Below, in pieces: positions 1-9,087 of a stretch of DNA of 64,000 bases. The translations under genes and the position numbers were made by a program. Source of the DNA: CAZSAK01 sp964605155 (GTDB lineage: Bacteria; Pseudomonadota; Gammaproteobacteria; SZUA-140); contig CAZSAK010000004.1 in the NCBI GenBank assembly GCA_964605155.1, positions 1 to 64,000 of the forward strand. The letters run 5' to 3'. The notes beneath the pieces are model-generated. The model was given only the letters and a program-made list of their open reading frames with translations. It was not told where the DNA came from and did no database searches. How positions within the stretch are numbered: position 1 is the first letter of the stretch; each line of letters begins with the position of its first letter.

Positions 1-59
1 ATCGAACTGCCGACACGGGGATTTTCAGTCCCCTGCTCTACCGACTGAGCTACCTGGCC
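1..59 (-). tRNA. tRNA-Phe (GAA), 3' part cut by window edge
   Basis: Read on the minus strand, the sequence gives a 7-nt acceptor strand, a D arm (GCTC..GAGC), and an anticodon stem GGGGA/TCCCC around the loop CTGAAAA, so the anticodon is GAA. The T stem begins with GGCAG and the T loop with TTCGAT. The rest of the T arm, the 3' acceptor strand and CCA lie outside the window. The arms have standard lengths, so this is a normal tRNA gene that is only truncated by the window boundary. Confidence 0.93.
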
Positions 60-285
60 ATATGTAATTAGCTTTATTGTTTAAAATACCGTTAAACCCA
101 CCCGGACTTAAAATGGATTTTCAGCCCTGCCTACCCTGTAGCTTCGTGACCGCGACGTCTGAATATTGATCAAGGATACCGGATTGATGGTGTATTAAAC
201 CGGTAGCGTATTGGTTAGTCAAGCTGCTCTCGTAAAACAAAGTCTGGCATTACATACTGAACTGCCAATAAGGTATATTGATTAG

Positions 286-1275
286 ATGATCGTCCAGTTC
301 GTGCAATTTTATCGCATTTTTTTGGTTCCATTGGCTATGCTTGCCCTGATGGCGGGGTGCGAGAATAGCAGCCCGGAACAGCAAGATACGCCTCACAAGA
401 TCGTGAATCTGGATGAGTCCATGGCGTTGATCCCGGCCGGACCGTTTATCATGGGCAGCAACAAGGAAGATACGGAAAAGGTTCAACAGCAATTTGGCTT
501 TGTAAAACCATTGTTTGTAAACGAGCACCCGCAACACGAGGCTGATCTCGATGCATTCCTGATCGACAAATACGAGGTCACGAACGCCGAATTCAAGGAC
601 TTTGTCAAACAGACGGATTATCCCGATCCCGTAGCCTGGACACAGAACGGCTATAACGTCAGCGATGACAAACTGAGAACCGCGCACGTGGACAATCTGC
701 GCTGGGTGGCCACCGATTATTTCGAACTCGATATGGATACTCGCAAGATGACCAAGGAGGAACTGGTCGATGCCCTGTTAGAAATCCAGCGTGAACGGGA
801 CGTGTTGCCGGTCACTATCATCAACTGGTTCGATGCGCAGAATTATTGTCACTGGAGGGGAAAGCGATTACCCTCCGAGGCCGAGTGGGAAAAGGCCGCC
901 CGAGGTTCCGAAGGCCTGGAATTCCCCTGGGGCAATGTATGGGATGTTAATAAAACGAATAGCGGCAACGATCACAATGTCGATGAACCGCTTGTACCCG
1001 TCGGTACCTACAAGACCGATATATCACCATACGGGGTATATGATATGGGAGGGAATGTATCTGAATGGGTGGCCGATTGGTATCAACCCTATCCCGGTGC
1101 GACGTATCAAGATGATGATTACGGTGAAAAACACAAGGTCGTGAAAGGCGGTGGAGCGGGAGTCGGTCATTACGCCTTGAGTTTGTTTTTCAGGAGTGCG
1201 CGGCGTCAGCACACGGTTCCGACAACCCTGGGGACCGATGTCGGGTTCCGGTGTGCGCAGGATATCAATGATTAA
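286..1275 (+). CDS. SUMF1/FGE-fold lipoprotein, probably not an active formylglycine enzyme
   Basis: The N-terminus is a lipoprotein signal peptide with lipobox LMAGC (Cys25), so the protein should be membrane-anchored in the periplasm or outer membrane. From about residue 45 it has the formylglycine-generating-enzyme (FGE-sulfatase) fold: MALIPAGPFIMGS, DKYEVTNAEF, RGKRLPSEAEWEKAARG, GVYDMGGNVSEWVADWY and a C-terminal GFRCA. The stretch after KVVKGG, where true FGEs carry the redox cysteine pair, reads AGVGHYALSLFFRSARR and has no cysteine. I therefore infer a non-enzymatic or different role for this common fold. An insertion around residues 120-165 is rich in acidic residues. The stop codon overlaps that of the convergent yggX gene by 4 bp. 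An AAGG lies upstream of the ATG. Confidence 0.85.
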   Translation: MIVQFVQFYRIFLVPLAMLALMAGCENSSPEQQDTPHKIVNLDESMALIPAGPFIMGSNKEDTEKVQQQFGFVKPLFVNEHPQHEADLDAFLIDKYEVTNAEFKDFVKQTDYPDPVAWTQNGYNVSDDKLRTAHVDNLRWVATDYFELDMDTRKMTKEELVDALLEIQRERDVLPVTIINWFDAQNYCHWRGKRLPSEAEWEKAARGSEGLEFPWGNVWDVNKTNSGNDHNVDEPLVPVGTYKTDISPYGVYDMGGNVSEWVADWYQPYPGATYQDDDYGEKHKVVKGGGAGVGHYALSLFFRSARRQHTVPTTLGTDVGFRCAQDIND

Positions 1276-1553
1276 CTCTGTTTGGCTTCGGGAGCTACGT
1301 AGCCTTCAGGCATCTCTGATCCTTCACCAAAAAAGAATTTTTCCATCTCCTGTTCGAGAAATTGGCGTGCCCGGGGTTCAATCGGGATCAGACGGTTTTC
1401 GTTTATCAGCATGGTCTGGTGGCTTAGCCACATCTGCCAGGCCTCTTTCGAGACATTTTCATAGATACGCTGTCCCAGTTCGCCGGGATAGGGGACATAG
1501 TCGAGACCTTCCGCCTCCTTGTTAAGCTTTACACAATGCACCTTGCGGCTCAT
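1272..1553 (-). CDS. yggX: Fe(II)-trafficking / oxidative damage protection protein YggX
   Basis: A small cytosolic protein of 93 residues, the usual family length (about 90). It carries the family features: an N-terminal MSRKVHCVKL with the conserved cysteine, PGELGQRIYENVSKEAW, and the C-terminal FFFGEGSEMPEGYVAP. YggX family members are linked to iron handling and protection of Fe-S clusters against oxidation. Its ATG overlaps the mutY stop (ATGA), so the two are translationally coupled. This mutY-yggX order is the one known from enteric bacteria, and the pairing fits because MutY carries a 4Fe-4S cluster. Confidence 0.95.
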   Translation of the reverse strand: MSRKVHCVKLNKEAEGLDYVPYPGELGQRIYENVSKEAWQMWLSHQTMLINENRLIPIEPRARQFLEQEMEKFFFGEGSEMPEGYVAPEAKQS

Positions 1554-2659
1554 GACTTCCCTCCATCCGTTTCAATATATGAGATCAGACGGGCGATGGG
1601 TGCTGCCACACCTCGTGCGCCCACATCCTTGGGATTGTACCAAACGTGAAGATCGTCATCCATGATGGATGGGTTGGTCAATGTAACCCGACCGTGAATG
1701 GGAGTGATTTCAAGGTGAAAGTGGCTGAATGTGTGGCGCATCGCCGGCCAGTGTCCGATAACCTTTATATCATTGTGGAGATAGCGTTTACCCCATACAT
1801 GGACTTCATCATCACTGGAATATTCAGGCAGGCTCCATAGTCCTCCCCAGATACCTGCGGGTGGTCGTTTCTCGAGCAATACTTCACCATTGTCATTCAC
1901 GAGCACAAGCATACAGGTTTTGCGCACGGGTAGTGCCTTACTCGGCCTGGGTGTTGGGAAATCCTCTGCACGGTTTTGCAGTCGTGCGGAACACGCAACG
2001 GCAAGTGGACACTTATTACAGTCAGGTCTGGCGCGCCTGCAAAGTGTCGCGCCCAGGTCCATGATGGCTTGTGTGTAGCGGGCAATGTTGTGTTGTGGTG
2101 TGTAGTGTTCGGCGAGAGCCCAGAGCCTGCGGGCGACATCCGTTTTGGCGGGCCATCCTTCGATGGCGTTAAAACGTGTCAATACACGTTTGACGTTGCC
2201 ATCCAGGATTGCATGCCTTTGATTACAGGCAATCGCCAGGATAGCGCCGGCTGTTGAGCGTCCGATGCCGGGGAAAGATTTCAGCACATCAATCTGTCGA
2301 GGAAATTCACCCTGGAACCGGGAGTCGATGATCTGTGCGGTCTTGTGCAGATTGCGGCCGCGCGCATAATACCCCAGCCCTGACCAATATCGCAGGACCT
2401 CGTCCAGCGACGCATTCGCGAGTGCGGTGAGATCAGGAAAGCGCTCCATGAACTTCAGATAGTACGGGACCACGGTACTGACCTGGGTCTGTTGCAGCAT
2501 GATCTCTGACACCCATACACGATACGGTGTCAGATGGCATTGCCACGGCAGGTCCTTGCGGCCATTGTTCTCATGCCATGACAATACCTGTTGATTGAAC
2601 CACTCGGGATTCGTCTGCGGCACGTTCGTATTGAGGGGGGGTTTTCTGCTAATCGCCAC
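1550..2659 (-). CDS. mutY: A/G-specific adenine DNA glycosylase MutY
   Basis: Removes adenine mispaired with 8-oxoguanine in base excision repair. The protein is 369 residues, the normal size. Visible features are the catalytic glutamate in SEIMLQQTQ (Glu52), the helix-hairpin-helix around LKSFPGIGRSTAGAI, the catalytic aspartate in LDGNVKRVL (Asp153), and the 4Fe-4S ligands Cys207, Cys214, Cys217 and Cys223 in C-x6-C-x2-C-x5-C spacing. The C-terminal third is the NUDIX-like 8-oxoG recognition domain (GIWGGLWSLPE, HTFSHFHLEI). It sits 2 bp after the asmA-family gene and overlaps yggX, so the three form one transcription unit. Confidence 0.97.
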   Translation of the reverse strand: MAISRKPPLNTNVPQTNPEWFNQQVLSWHENNGRKDLPWQCHLTPYRVWVSEIMLQQTQVSTVVPYYLKFMERFPDLTALANASLDEVLRYWSGLGYYARGRNLHKTAQIIDSRFQGEFPRQIDVLKSFPGIGRSTAGAILAIACNQRHAILDGNVKRVLTRFNAIEGWPAKTDVARRLWALAEHYTPQHNIARYTQAIMDLGATLCRRARPDCNKCPLAVACSARLQNRAEDFPTPRPSKALPVRKTCMLVLVNDNGEVLLEKRPPAGIWGGLWSLPEYSSDDEVHVWGKRYLHNDIKVIGHWPAMRHTFSHFHLEITPIHGRVTLTNPSIMDDDLHVWYNPKDVGARGVAAPIARLISYIETDGGKS

Positions 2660-2661
2660 CG

Positions 2662-4833
2662 TTATTTAAAAAGATCTTTGAGTTTATCCTCGGCCTTTTG
2701 TCTGGCTTTATCGACTTCCTTTTTTGTCTTCTCATCCAGTTTAGCCTTTTCTTCCTCTGCCTTTGCCTTCAGCTCTGACTCACGTCGGGCCTTTTCTTTT
2801 TCGAGTGCTTCCTGTGCGATTTGTTTAAACTTGTCCTTCAGACCATTTTCGAACTGTGGATCAGAGAAGGTCCCTTTAATGTAATAAGGGAAAGGCCTGC
2901 CATCCAGCACGCTCAGTAATTTTTCCAGCTCCTTCCTGGGTGTGATCTCGAGCGTCAGATCGAGTTTTTCAGAGACGAGATCAGCCGTTCCCCTGGTCTT
3001 CACATCGAGTTGCGCAGAATTCAGTGTGGTGTCGCTTGTGCTCGCAAGACCGTTCTTGATGGTGACATTGCCGCTGAATTTTGAAAATACCGTCTGATTC
3101 ATCTTGTTGATATCTTTAACAACAACCTTGGCGAGGCTGGCATAGTCCTGCTGGATCGATCCCAGGAGATCTAAGCCATCGATACGCCCGTCAACGGCAG
3201 AAAAGGTCATCTTTCCGTTTAATCTCTTGCGCAGTTTGTCGATGCTGTCACCGCGGGTATTGACCTTGATGCCGGCATTGGCTGTGCCGGACACAAAATC
3301 GGTGTCTGCCAGGTCGTGCAGGAAGGGGCCTGCCTGTATATTGCTTAATTGTTCATCAAACGAAAAGGCAGGTTCCGTGTCTGTCGCATCCAGTTCGATA
3401 TGCCCCTTGTAACTACCGCCGTAAAGATTGGCGCTGAGGGGATGCAGTCTGATCAGCCCATCATGGGCGCCGGCAGAGAGCTTGATATCAGTAGTAGTGA
3501 GGTTGGCTACCTTGAGTCTGCCCAGTTGAGCCGTGCCGTCCAGGTTCAATGACCGGAGTGTATCGAGCGGCAGTTCGATCGCGCCTGCAGTTGCAGCAGT
3601 CGCAGGTGTTGCCGCGGTGGATTCCGTGACGGGGGGTAGATAGCGGTCCAGATCCAGTGTATCGATATCGAGAGTGAATTCAATCGCCGGCATGGAGAGA
3701 TTTTGAACTGAGAGATTCCCCTTGATTGCGGTGTCATCGATCCGCCCCGAGAGCTGCTGGATGGCAATTTGATCCGTTGAACCCTTGAATCCCAGGTCCA
3801 TTTCAGCTTTTTTCAGTACTGCGGAATCACTTGTTTCGGGAGGTTCAATAGCGAGTTGTCGTAATACCTCACGCGGGCTGAAAGCGGCAAGTTTCAGAGT
3901 ACCTTGAAACGTGGGTTTATCCATCATATGCCTGCTTTGAATATCTCCTGATATTGATAACCCCATGCCTTGCAATGAGATAGATGAAATCTCCACGGAT
4001 TGTTGTGTCATATCCGCATTGATATTCGCCGCCTTCACTACAGCGTCCTGTTGACCCCCGGGGACGATGTCGCTATTGATGCGTGTCTCTAACCGGAAAT
4101 CATTGGCCTGTGCGAGCTGTTTCTCGAGGTCAATGCTCAGTATCGTTGTCATATCGATTGAGCCATTGATTGCAGGCCGTTCGTTTTGCAGATTGAAGGA
4201 AAGATCGATGGCGAAAGGTTCATTCAGAGTGATTGGTCCACTCTTGAAGTTGAGGCTGGAGAATGTAACCCCGGTACCGGTTTGTTTGTCCTGCCAGGCA
4301 AGGCGGGCATCGCGGATATCGAGCCCACCGATGCTCAGGCCCGCCAATGTAGAGATTGCCTGTTGAGGGGAATGTTGTGATGTCCGGGTGGTTGCCTGGG
4401 TACTGTTCCTGGATACGATCTGCGGTTTTCCCCCGCTGAGGTCATCCCAGTTGTTGCTCCCCTGGCTGTTGATAACGAGGTTTAAGTTCAGGCCGTACAG
4501 TTTTACGGTATCAATCTCGATCTGCCGTTTGAACAACGGCAGCAGCTTGATGCTGAGTTCTGCGGAATCGATGCGTGCAAACGGCTCCGGCCCGAAATCT
4601 TCTGCGTTACCCATAATAACAGTTCCGGTCTTAATGCCGATCCACGGGAAAAAGGACATACTCAGGTCATCCTGAATCGCGAGTGTCCTTCCGGTGCGGG
4701 ATTTTACCAGCGAGGATATTTGGTCTTTGTATTCATTGGGATCGAATATGAGTGCGAAAATTATACCGGCCGTGATCAGGACGATGACGGCAATTCCTAG
4801 TACAAGGCCTGTTATTTTAACAATCCGTATCAC
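2662..4833 (-). CDS. AsmA family protein
   Basis: A 723-residue inner-membrane-anchored periplasmic protein. One transmembrane segment (about residues 7-29) is followed by the AsmA signature FDPNEYKDQISSLVKSRTGR and the FFPWIGIKTGTVIMGN stretch. The C-terminal AsmA domain (about 430-650) includes FSAVDGRIDGLDLLGSI and SEKLDLTLEITPR. The last 70 residues are a Lys/Glu/Ala-rich, probably coiled-coil tail. AsmA-like proteins belong to the bridge-like lipid-transfer superfamily and affect outer-membrane lipid balance. The gene is first in an asmA-mutY-yggX unit, an arrangement also known in pseudomonads. The exact cargo is not shown by the sequence. Confidence 0.9.
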   Translation of the reverse strand: MIRIVKITGLVLGIAVIVLITAGIIFALIFDPNEYKDQISSLVKSRTGRTLAIQDDLSMSFFPWIGIKTGTVIMGNAEDFGPEPFARIDSAELSIKLLPLFKRQIEIDTVKLYGLNLNLVINSQGSNNWDDLSGGKPQIVSRNSTQATTRTSQHSPQQAISTLAGLSIGGLDIRDARLAWQDKQTGTGVTFSSLNFKSGPITLNEPFAIDLSFNLQNERPAINGSIDMTTILSIDLEKQLAQANDFRLETRINSDIVPGGQQDAVVKAANINADMTQQSVEISSISLQGMGLSISGDIQSRHMMDKPTFQGTLKLAAFSPREVLRQLAIEPPETSDSAVLKKAEMDLGFKGSTDQIAIQQLSGRIDDTAIKGNLSVQNLSMPAIEFTLDIDTLDLDRYLPPVTESTAATPATAATAGAIELPLDTLRSLNLDGTAQLGRLKVANLTTTDIKLSAGAHDGLIRLHPLSANLYGGSYKGHIELDATDTEPAFSFDEQLSNIQAGPFLHDLADTDFVSGTANAGIKVNTRGDSIDKLRKRLNGKMTFSAVDGRIDGLDLLGSIQQDYASLAKVVVKDINKMNQTVFSKFSGNVTIKNGLASTSDTTLNSAQLDVKTRGTADLVSEKLDLTLEITPRKELEKLLSVLDGRPFPYYIKGTFSDPQFENGLKDKFKQIAQEALEKEKARRESELKAKAEEEKAKLDEKTKKEVDKARQKAEDKLKDLFK

Positions 4834-5105
4834 TGAGTATTTCCTGATAACACCCTGGAAAGTTTGCTATATCCCTGGCGGGATGTGTATTCTATCAGTT
4901 TCTCGTAATGCTGCGTCAGGTCATTTTATCACCGCTATCCGGCTTCCGGGCCCGTGCCTAGATGCGGATGACGCCACAAAATCAGCAGGTTCTTTGCCGG
5001 GAACGCGCTAGTTTTGCATTTGCAAACGGTTCAGGCCCATAATACGGGCTCACAAAATCATTTATCAAGGTCCCCTACAATACAATATTACTGACCAGCA
5101 GGTGA

Positions 5106-5486
5106 ATGGCGAGTACTGAAACACAAACAATAATTATCAAGAACGACAAAGGGGATAGCAGCGAGGGCATCCTGCATCTGGAGACATACGACAAGCAGGA
5201 TCGTATAAAACGTGCCGCCATTGCCTGGGCCGGGTTCTGGCTCCTGGCGGTCTTGTTTATTCCGGTCCTGATTGTCCATTTTGTCGCGATACCTTTATTC
5301 CTGATACTGGGCCCGGTGTTTGCCTACAAGCGCTACAATACCGAATCAATCCCAAAGGAGATCACAGGCAATTGCCCTACCTGTGGTGAAGACGTGCAGA
5401 TCAAGCTCGAGGCTTCAGATCGTTTGCCCATGTGGTCATATTGTTCGGCACATAATGATCCGATCCAGTTATTGGAGCATACCTGA
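5106..5486 (+). CDS. Small membrane protein with a zinc-ribbon-like tail
   Basis: Not recognised as a named family. The 126-residue protein has a charged N-terminal 40 residues, two adjacent hydrophobic segments (roughly 40-60 and 64-80) forming a hairpin, and a soluble C-terminus. The tail carries CPTCGEDV and later YCSAHND, so four metal-ligand candidates (Cys, Cys, Cys, His) are present, suggesting a small zinc ribbon or knuckle. A CAGGTGA Shine-Dalgarno sits just before the ATG. The gene diverges from the asmA unit and is followed by a tiny membrane reading frame. Function unknown. Confidence 0.72.
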   Translation: MASTETQTIIIKNDKGDSSEGILHLETYDKQDRIKRAAIAWAGFWLLAVLFIPVLIVHFVAIPLFLILGPVFAYKRYNTESIPKEITGNCPTCGEDVQIKLEASDRLPMWSYCSAHNDPIQLLEHT

Positions 5487-5529
5487 TCAATTTATCGCCG
5501 GGTGGCCTTGTTAACAATTCCAGATACGT

Positions 5530-5628
5530 ATGAGACCGTTGTTTGCCATCTTTGTTTTGCTGATTATGCTGCTGTCGGCCACGGCCACTGTCATGCTGAT
5601 GCTGTATCTGTTCGGAGTGATCGGCTGA
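5530..5628 (+). CDS. Possible 32-residue single-span membrane peptide
   Basis: A short reading frame starting MRPLFAIFVLLIMLLS and ending YLFGVIG. After MRP it is almost wholly hydrophobic, as expected for a one-span small membrane protein with its N-terminus inside. It lies 43 bp after the zinc-ribbon membrane protein and 53 bp before the beta-propeller gene, on the same strand. No clear Shine-Dalgarno precedes the ATG, so the call rests on composition and placement only. Confidence 0.35.
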   Translation: MRPLFAIFVLLIMLLSATATVMLMLYLFGVIG

Positions 5629-5681
5629 CTGGCAAATCCCTTATGTGCGGTTGACAAGCATACAATCATGACGGAGGAAGC

Positions 5682-6803
5682 ATGACAGATAATACAATTA
5701 ACACGTCTTTCAGTAAGGGGATTATACTGCTACTTTTCAGCATGATGCAGCTTGCCTGCACCGCCAACAAGCTCGCGTCAGAGGGTAGTTCAGAGGTTGT
5801 GTTATCCGCCAACCAGGGTTCCAATGATGTGTCCGTCTACAGGGTGGATGGAGGCGATGGTCATTTGATCAGGGTAGCCGGTTCACCGTTTCATACCGGA
5901 AGGTATCCGATTGCTGTTGCCGTATCACCTGAGGGCCGTTATGCCTATGTGACGAACCAGGGTTCAGATTCCATTTCCGGTTATCGCGTCGATGCTACGG
6001 GACGATTAACCGAGTTGGCATCATCACCCTTTGCAACGGGCCGTCATCCAGTGTGGTTGACTATCGAGCCCACGGGACATTATATGTATGTGGCAAACAA
6101 CGAGTCAGATTCATTGACGACATATGCCATCAATGCTGATACAGGTGAGTTGGCGCTCAGTGCAGAAACCCCGGCCTCCGGTCACTACCCTCTGGAGATG
6201 GCGATCGATCCGCAAGGGCGATACGTCTTCGTGACGAACTTCAATTCTGCCACGCTTTCTGCTTATCGCATCGACAAGGCCACAGGTGCGCTCATTCCAA
6301 CCGGCCATCCGGTGCACACCGATGATCACCCTCTGGCTGTCTCGGTCGATCCGGATGCAAGGTTTGTCTATGTTGCAAACTATGGTTCCGTAACGGTTTC
6401 CGCCTTTGCGATACAGCCTCATACGGGGGAACTGGTGGAAATCAAAGGTTCACCGTTTACGGCGGGGGCAAAGCCCTATGATGTAACACTTGACCCTTCG
6501 GGACGGTTCCTCTATACGGTCAACTGGGCATCACACGATATCAGTGCCTTTAGGGTCGATCATGAAACAGGAGCATTACATGAAATGGCCGGTTCGCCAT
6601 ACCGTACAGACTGGTATCCCTATTCCGTCAACATCGATCCCGCCGATCATTTTCTCTATGTCGCCAATAACGGCGCCAATGAGGTCTCGGCCTATGCGAT
6701 TAATATCGAAACGGGTGCGCTGGAACCGGTCAATGGCTCGCCGTTCAAGGCCGGTTTGGGGCCGTACACCCTGGCGATAGCACGGCATAACAGCATTCAT
6801 TGA
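5682..6803 (+). CDS. Seven-repeat YVTN/lactonase-type beta-propeller lipoprotein
   Basis: A lipoprotein signal peptide ends at the lipobox around MQLACTAN, so the mature protein is lipidated and extracytoplasmic. It consists of seven repeats of about 46-48 residues with the pattern (Y/F)V(T/A)N..S..(V/I)S.Y.ID..TG.L....GSPF.TG..P, which matches a seven-bladed propeller of the 6-phosphogluconolactonase-like family (PF10282). Such proteins are often called lactonases, but many are secreted scaffolds. Lipidation argues against a pentose-phosphate role here. An excellent GGAGGA Shine-Dalgarno sits 5 bp before the ATG. It converges on the kinase gene with a 37-bp gap. Confidence 0.87.
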   Translation: MTDNTINTSFSKGIILLLFSMMQLACTANKLASEGSSEVVLSANQGSNDVSVYRVDGGDGHLIRVAGSPFHTGRYPIAVAVSPEGRYAYVTNQGSDSISGYRVDATGRLTELASSPFATGRHPVWLTIEPTGHYMYVANNESDSLTTYAINADTGELALSAETPASGHYPLEMAIDPQGRYVFVTNFNSATLSAYRIDKATGALIPTGHPVHTDDHPLAVSVDPDARFVYVANYGSVTVSAFAIQPHTGELVEIKGSPFTAGAKPYDVTLDPSGRFLYTVNWASHDISAFRVDHETGALHEMAGSPYRTDWYPYSVNIDPADHFLYVANNGANEVSAYAINIETGALEPVNGSPFKAGLGPYTLAIARHNSIH

Positions 6804-6840
6804 GTGGCCACGTAATCCGGTTAGCCTCTGGTCCCGGATC

Positions 6841-8247
6841 TTATTGCGGTTGCATCAACGGCAGGGTAACAGTAAAAAGAGTGCCCTTATCGGGAGTGCT
6901 TTCAACGCTGATATCGCCACCATGGGCGTGTGCGACTGCCAGTGCCAGACTCAGCCCCAGGCCGCTTCCCGATTGTGACCGGCTCTTGTCACAGCGGTAG
7001 AATCGCTTGAAAATATTCTGCAATTCCTTTGTCTCGATACCTATGCCTGTGTCATGAACAGTCAGTACCGCGTTATTTTCCTTGCGTTGCAGGGTGGTAC
7101 ATATGCTGCCGTTCTCCCTGGTATACTTAAGCGCATTATCAATCAGGTTGGATATCAGTCGTTGCAGGTATTGGGTGTTTCCGTAGACGATAATTTCTCC
7201 TGTTATCCGGCAGGTCATTTTAATTTGCTTGTCTTCGGCAATGGGTTCGAACAATTCACAGGCATCTGCAATCAGTTTGGACAGGTTTACCGATGACATG
7301 GCAAGCGATACGGTGCCGGTCTCGGTTTCAGTGATATCCAGCATGGTATTGATCATATGTAGCAGACGGTCACATTCCTCAATTGTATCGGCAGCTATGG
7401 ATTGAAAATCATTGTTCGAGGATGGTTTGGTCAGAGCAGATTCCGTTAACCCCCGAATCCTGGCAAGCGGGCTTTTCAGATCATGGGCAATATTGTCGGT
7501 TATTTCCTGCATGCCACTGATCAATTTCTGTATTCTGTCGAGCATCCCGTTGAAAGTGACCGCCAGTCTGTCAAGTTCATCACCTCTCCCAGTTTCCGGA
7601 ACTCGACGACTGAGATCACCGTGTGAGATATGCAAGGCAGCCTCCGTGACCTCAGTGACCCCTCGCAAGGCTTTCTTGCCCATGAACCAGCCAAAAAAAC
7701 CGGCGACGAACATCAACAGAGGCAAGGAGATCACATAGACATTTTTCAGGGCATCGAGGAATACATTATCATCTTCCAGTGAATCACCGATCTGTATCAC
7801 AAGGTCTTCACCAACCTCGCCGTAGGCAATTCTTGCCTTTTTATGATCATTTATCGATTGAGTACTGATAACCGGTTTGTCGCTAGTGACTTTCGCGATA
7901 ACGTCTGGCCGGTATTGTAATCCATGCCAGTCTGCTACATTGGTAGAGAATACGGTATTGCCGTTACGATGGTAAAGGCGATAAAAAACCTCGTTTTTGC
8001 CTCGTATTTCCGTTTCCCGCCTGATTTCCGCCTCGAGTTCGCTCAGACCCTCTTCTCTGTATAAAGCGGAAATCTCGCCTACATCATCAATCAGGACTTC
8101 ATCATTGCGGTTTTGCAATACCCCGGAAATGCTGAGGTAGATAATTGAGAAGAGTATAAGGGAAGAGACGGTGAAGATTCCCGCATACCACAGGGTCAGG
8201 TATAACGGCAATGACAGTGATGGTTTTCTATCCGGGCTTGAGGACAT
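6841..8247 (-). CDS. Two-component sensor histidine kinase
   Basis: An inner-membrane sensor. It has a transmembrane segment at about 15-38, a periplasmic sensor region of about 125 residues, a second span near 170-190 (MFVAGFFGWFMG), HAMP, HisKA with the phosphoacceptor in ITDNIAHDLKSPLARIRG (His255 counting from the chosen ATG), and HATPase_c with NLIDNALKYT, DTGIGI and GSGLGLSLA. The overall type is CusS/QseC-like, but the ligand cannot be told. I chose the ATG three codons inside an alternative GTG. Either start overlaps the response-regulator gene, so they are co-translated. Confidence 0.93.
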   Translation of the reverse strand: MSSSPDRKPSLSLPLYLTLWYAGIFTVSSLILFSIIYLSISGVLQNRNDEVLIDDVGEISALYREEGLSELEAEIRRETEIRGKNEVFYRLYHRNGNTVFSTNVADWHGLQYRPDVIAKVTSDKPVISTQSINDHKKARIAYGEVGEDLVIQIGDSLEDDNVFLDALKNVYVISLPLLMFVAGFFGWFMGKKALRGVTEVTEAALHISHGDLSRRVPETGRGDELDRLAVTFNGMLDRIQKLISGMQEITDNIAHDLKSPLARIRGLTESALTKPSSNNDFQSIAADTIEECDRLLHMINTMLDITETETGTVSLAMSSVNLSKLIADACELFEPIAEDKQIKMTCRITGEIIVYGNTQYLQRLISNLIDNALKYTRENGSICTTLQRKENNAVLTVHDTGIGIETKELQNIFKRFYRCDKSRSQSGSGLGLSLALAVAHAHGGDISVESTPDKGTLFTVTLPLMQPQ

Positions 8248-8902
8248 AACCGGCACCGCGGATAGTATGAATCAACGCGGTATCAAACTCCTTGTCGATT
8301 TTATCTCGCAGCCGGGATACACGCGCCTCGACGACGTTTGTATGGGGATCAAAATTGTAATCCCAAACATGTTCGATGATCATCGATTTGGTCACGACAC
8401 GACCTGCATTACGCATCAGATATTCAAGGAGGCTGAATTCCCTGGGTTGCAGATTGATTTTCTTGCCTGCGCGTGTGACCTTGCGTGTGAGTGTATTGAT
8501 GGTCAGGTCATGAACGGTAAGACCTGTGGGTTCGCTGGTATTGTTGGTTCGCCTGAGGAGGGCCTGTATTCTGGCCAGTAATTCGGAAAATGCGAAGGGC
8601 TTGGTCAGGTAATCATCACCGCCGATCTTGAAACCTTTGACACGGTCGTCCACGCTTCTTTTTGCGCTCAATATCAATACAGGCAAGCTGATGCCATGTT
8701 TTCTCAGATCATCGATAACTGACAGGCCGTCACAACCCGGCAGCATGATGTCGATTATTGCCGCGTCGAAAGGGTTACTGAGCGCCTTCTTGAGCCCGAT
8801 GTCACCGTTTTCACAGTGTTCTACGCTGAAATCTTCCTCCTCCATTCCTTGACGGATGAGGTGCGCAATCTTGACGTCATCTTCAATCAGCAGAATATTC
8901 AC
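8228..8902 (-). CDS. OmpR/PhoB-family response regulator
   Basis: The receiver domain has the acidic pair EDD near the N-terminus, the phospho-acceptor Asp51 in IIDIMLPG, a Ser/Thr-position residue in LILSAKR and the conserved Lys of YLTKPF. It is followed by an OmpR-type winged helix (LQPREFSLLEYLMRNAGRVV, ARVSRLRDKID, IRGAGYVLKPG). At 224 residues it is a full-length member. It is the first gene of the two-gene operon with the overlapping kinase. The target genes are unknown, and no direct-repeat box is obvious in its leader. Confidence 0.95.
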   Translation of the reverse strand: MNILLIEDDVKIAHLIRQGMEEEDFSVEHCENGDIGLKKALSNPFDAAIIDIMLPGCDGLSVIDDLRKHGISLPVLILSAKRSVDDRVKGFKIGGDDYLTKPFAFSELLARIQALLRRTNNTSEPTGLTVHDLTINTLTRKVTRAGKKINLQPREFSLLEYLMRNAGRVVTKSMIIEHVWDYNFDPHTNVVEARVSRLRDKIDKEFDTALIHTIRGAGYVLKPG

Positions 8903-9087
8903 GGTAAATTATCGCTATCGGGTATTCCTCATCAAGATCATGGGGAAGGATCTTGATACTTCGTATTTCAAACTGAATATACCTGGTTGGTTAACAGCCA
9001 TGTTATCACAATGATTGTTTGCCTGGTATAAGGGAATTCGAACCGCAATACGCTGGAGGAACAGCCAAAGGAAAGGCGATCAATCGA

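Noticed and set aside
286..1275. Active formylglycine-generating enzyme
   Set aside because: The fold matches, but the catalytic cysteine pair is absent and no sulfatase is nearby.
5652..5657. TTGACA as a -35 box for the beta-propeller gene
   Set aside because: The start codon is only about 25 bp away, so a -10 box would coincide with the Shine-Dalgarno.
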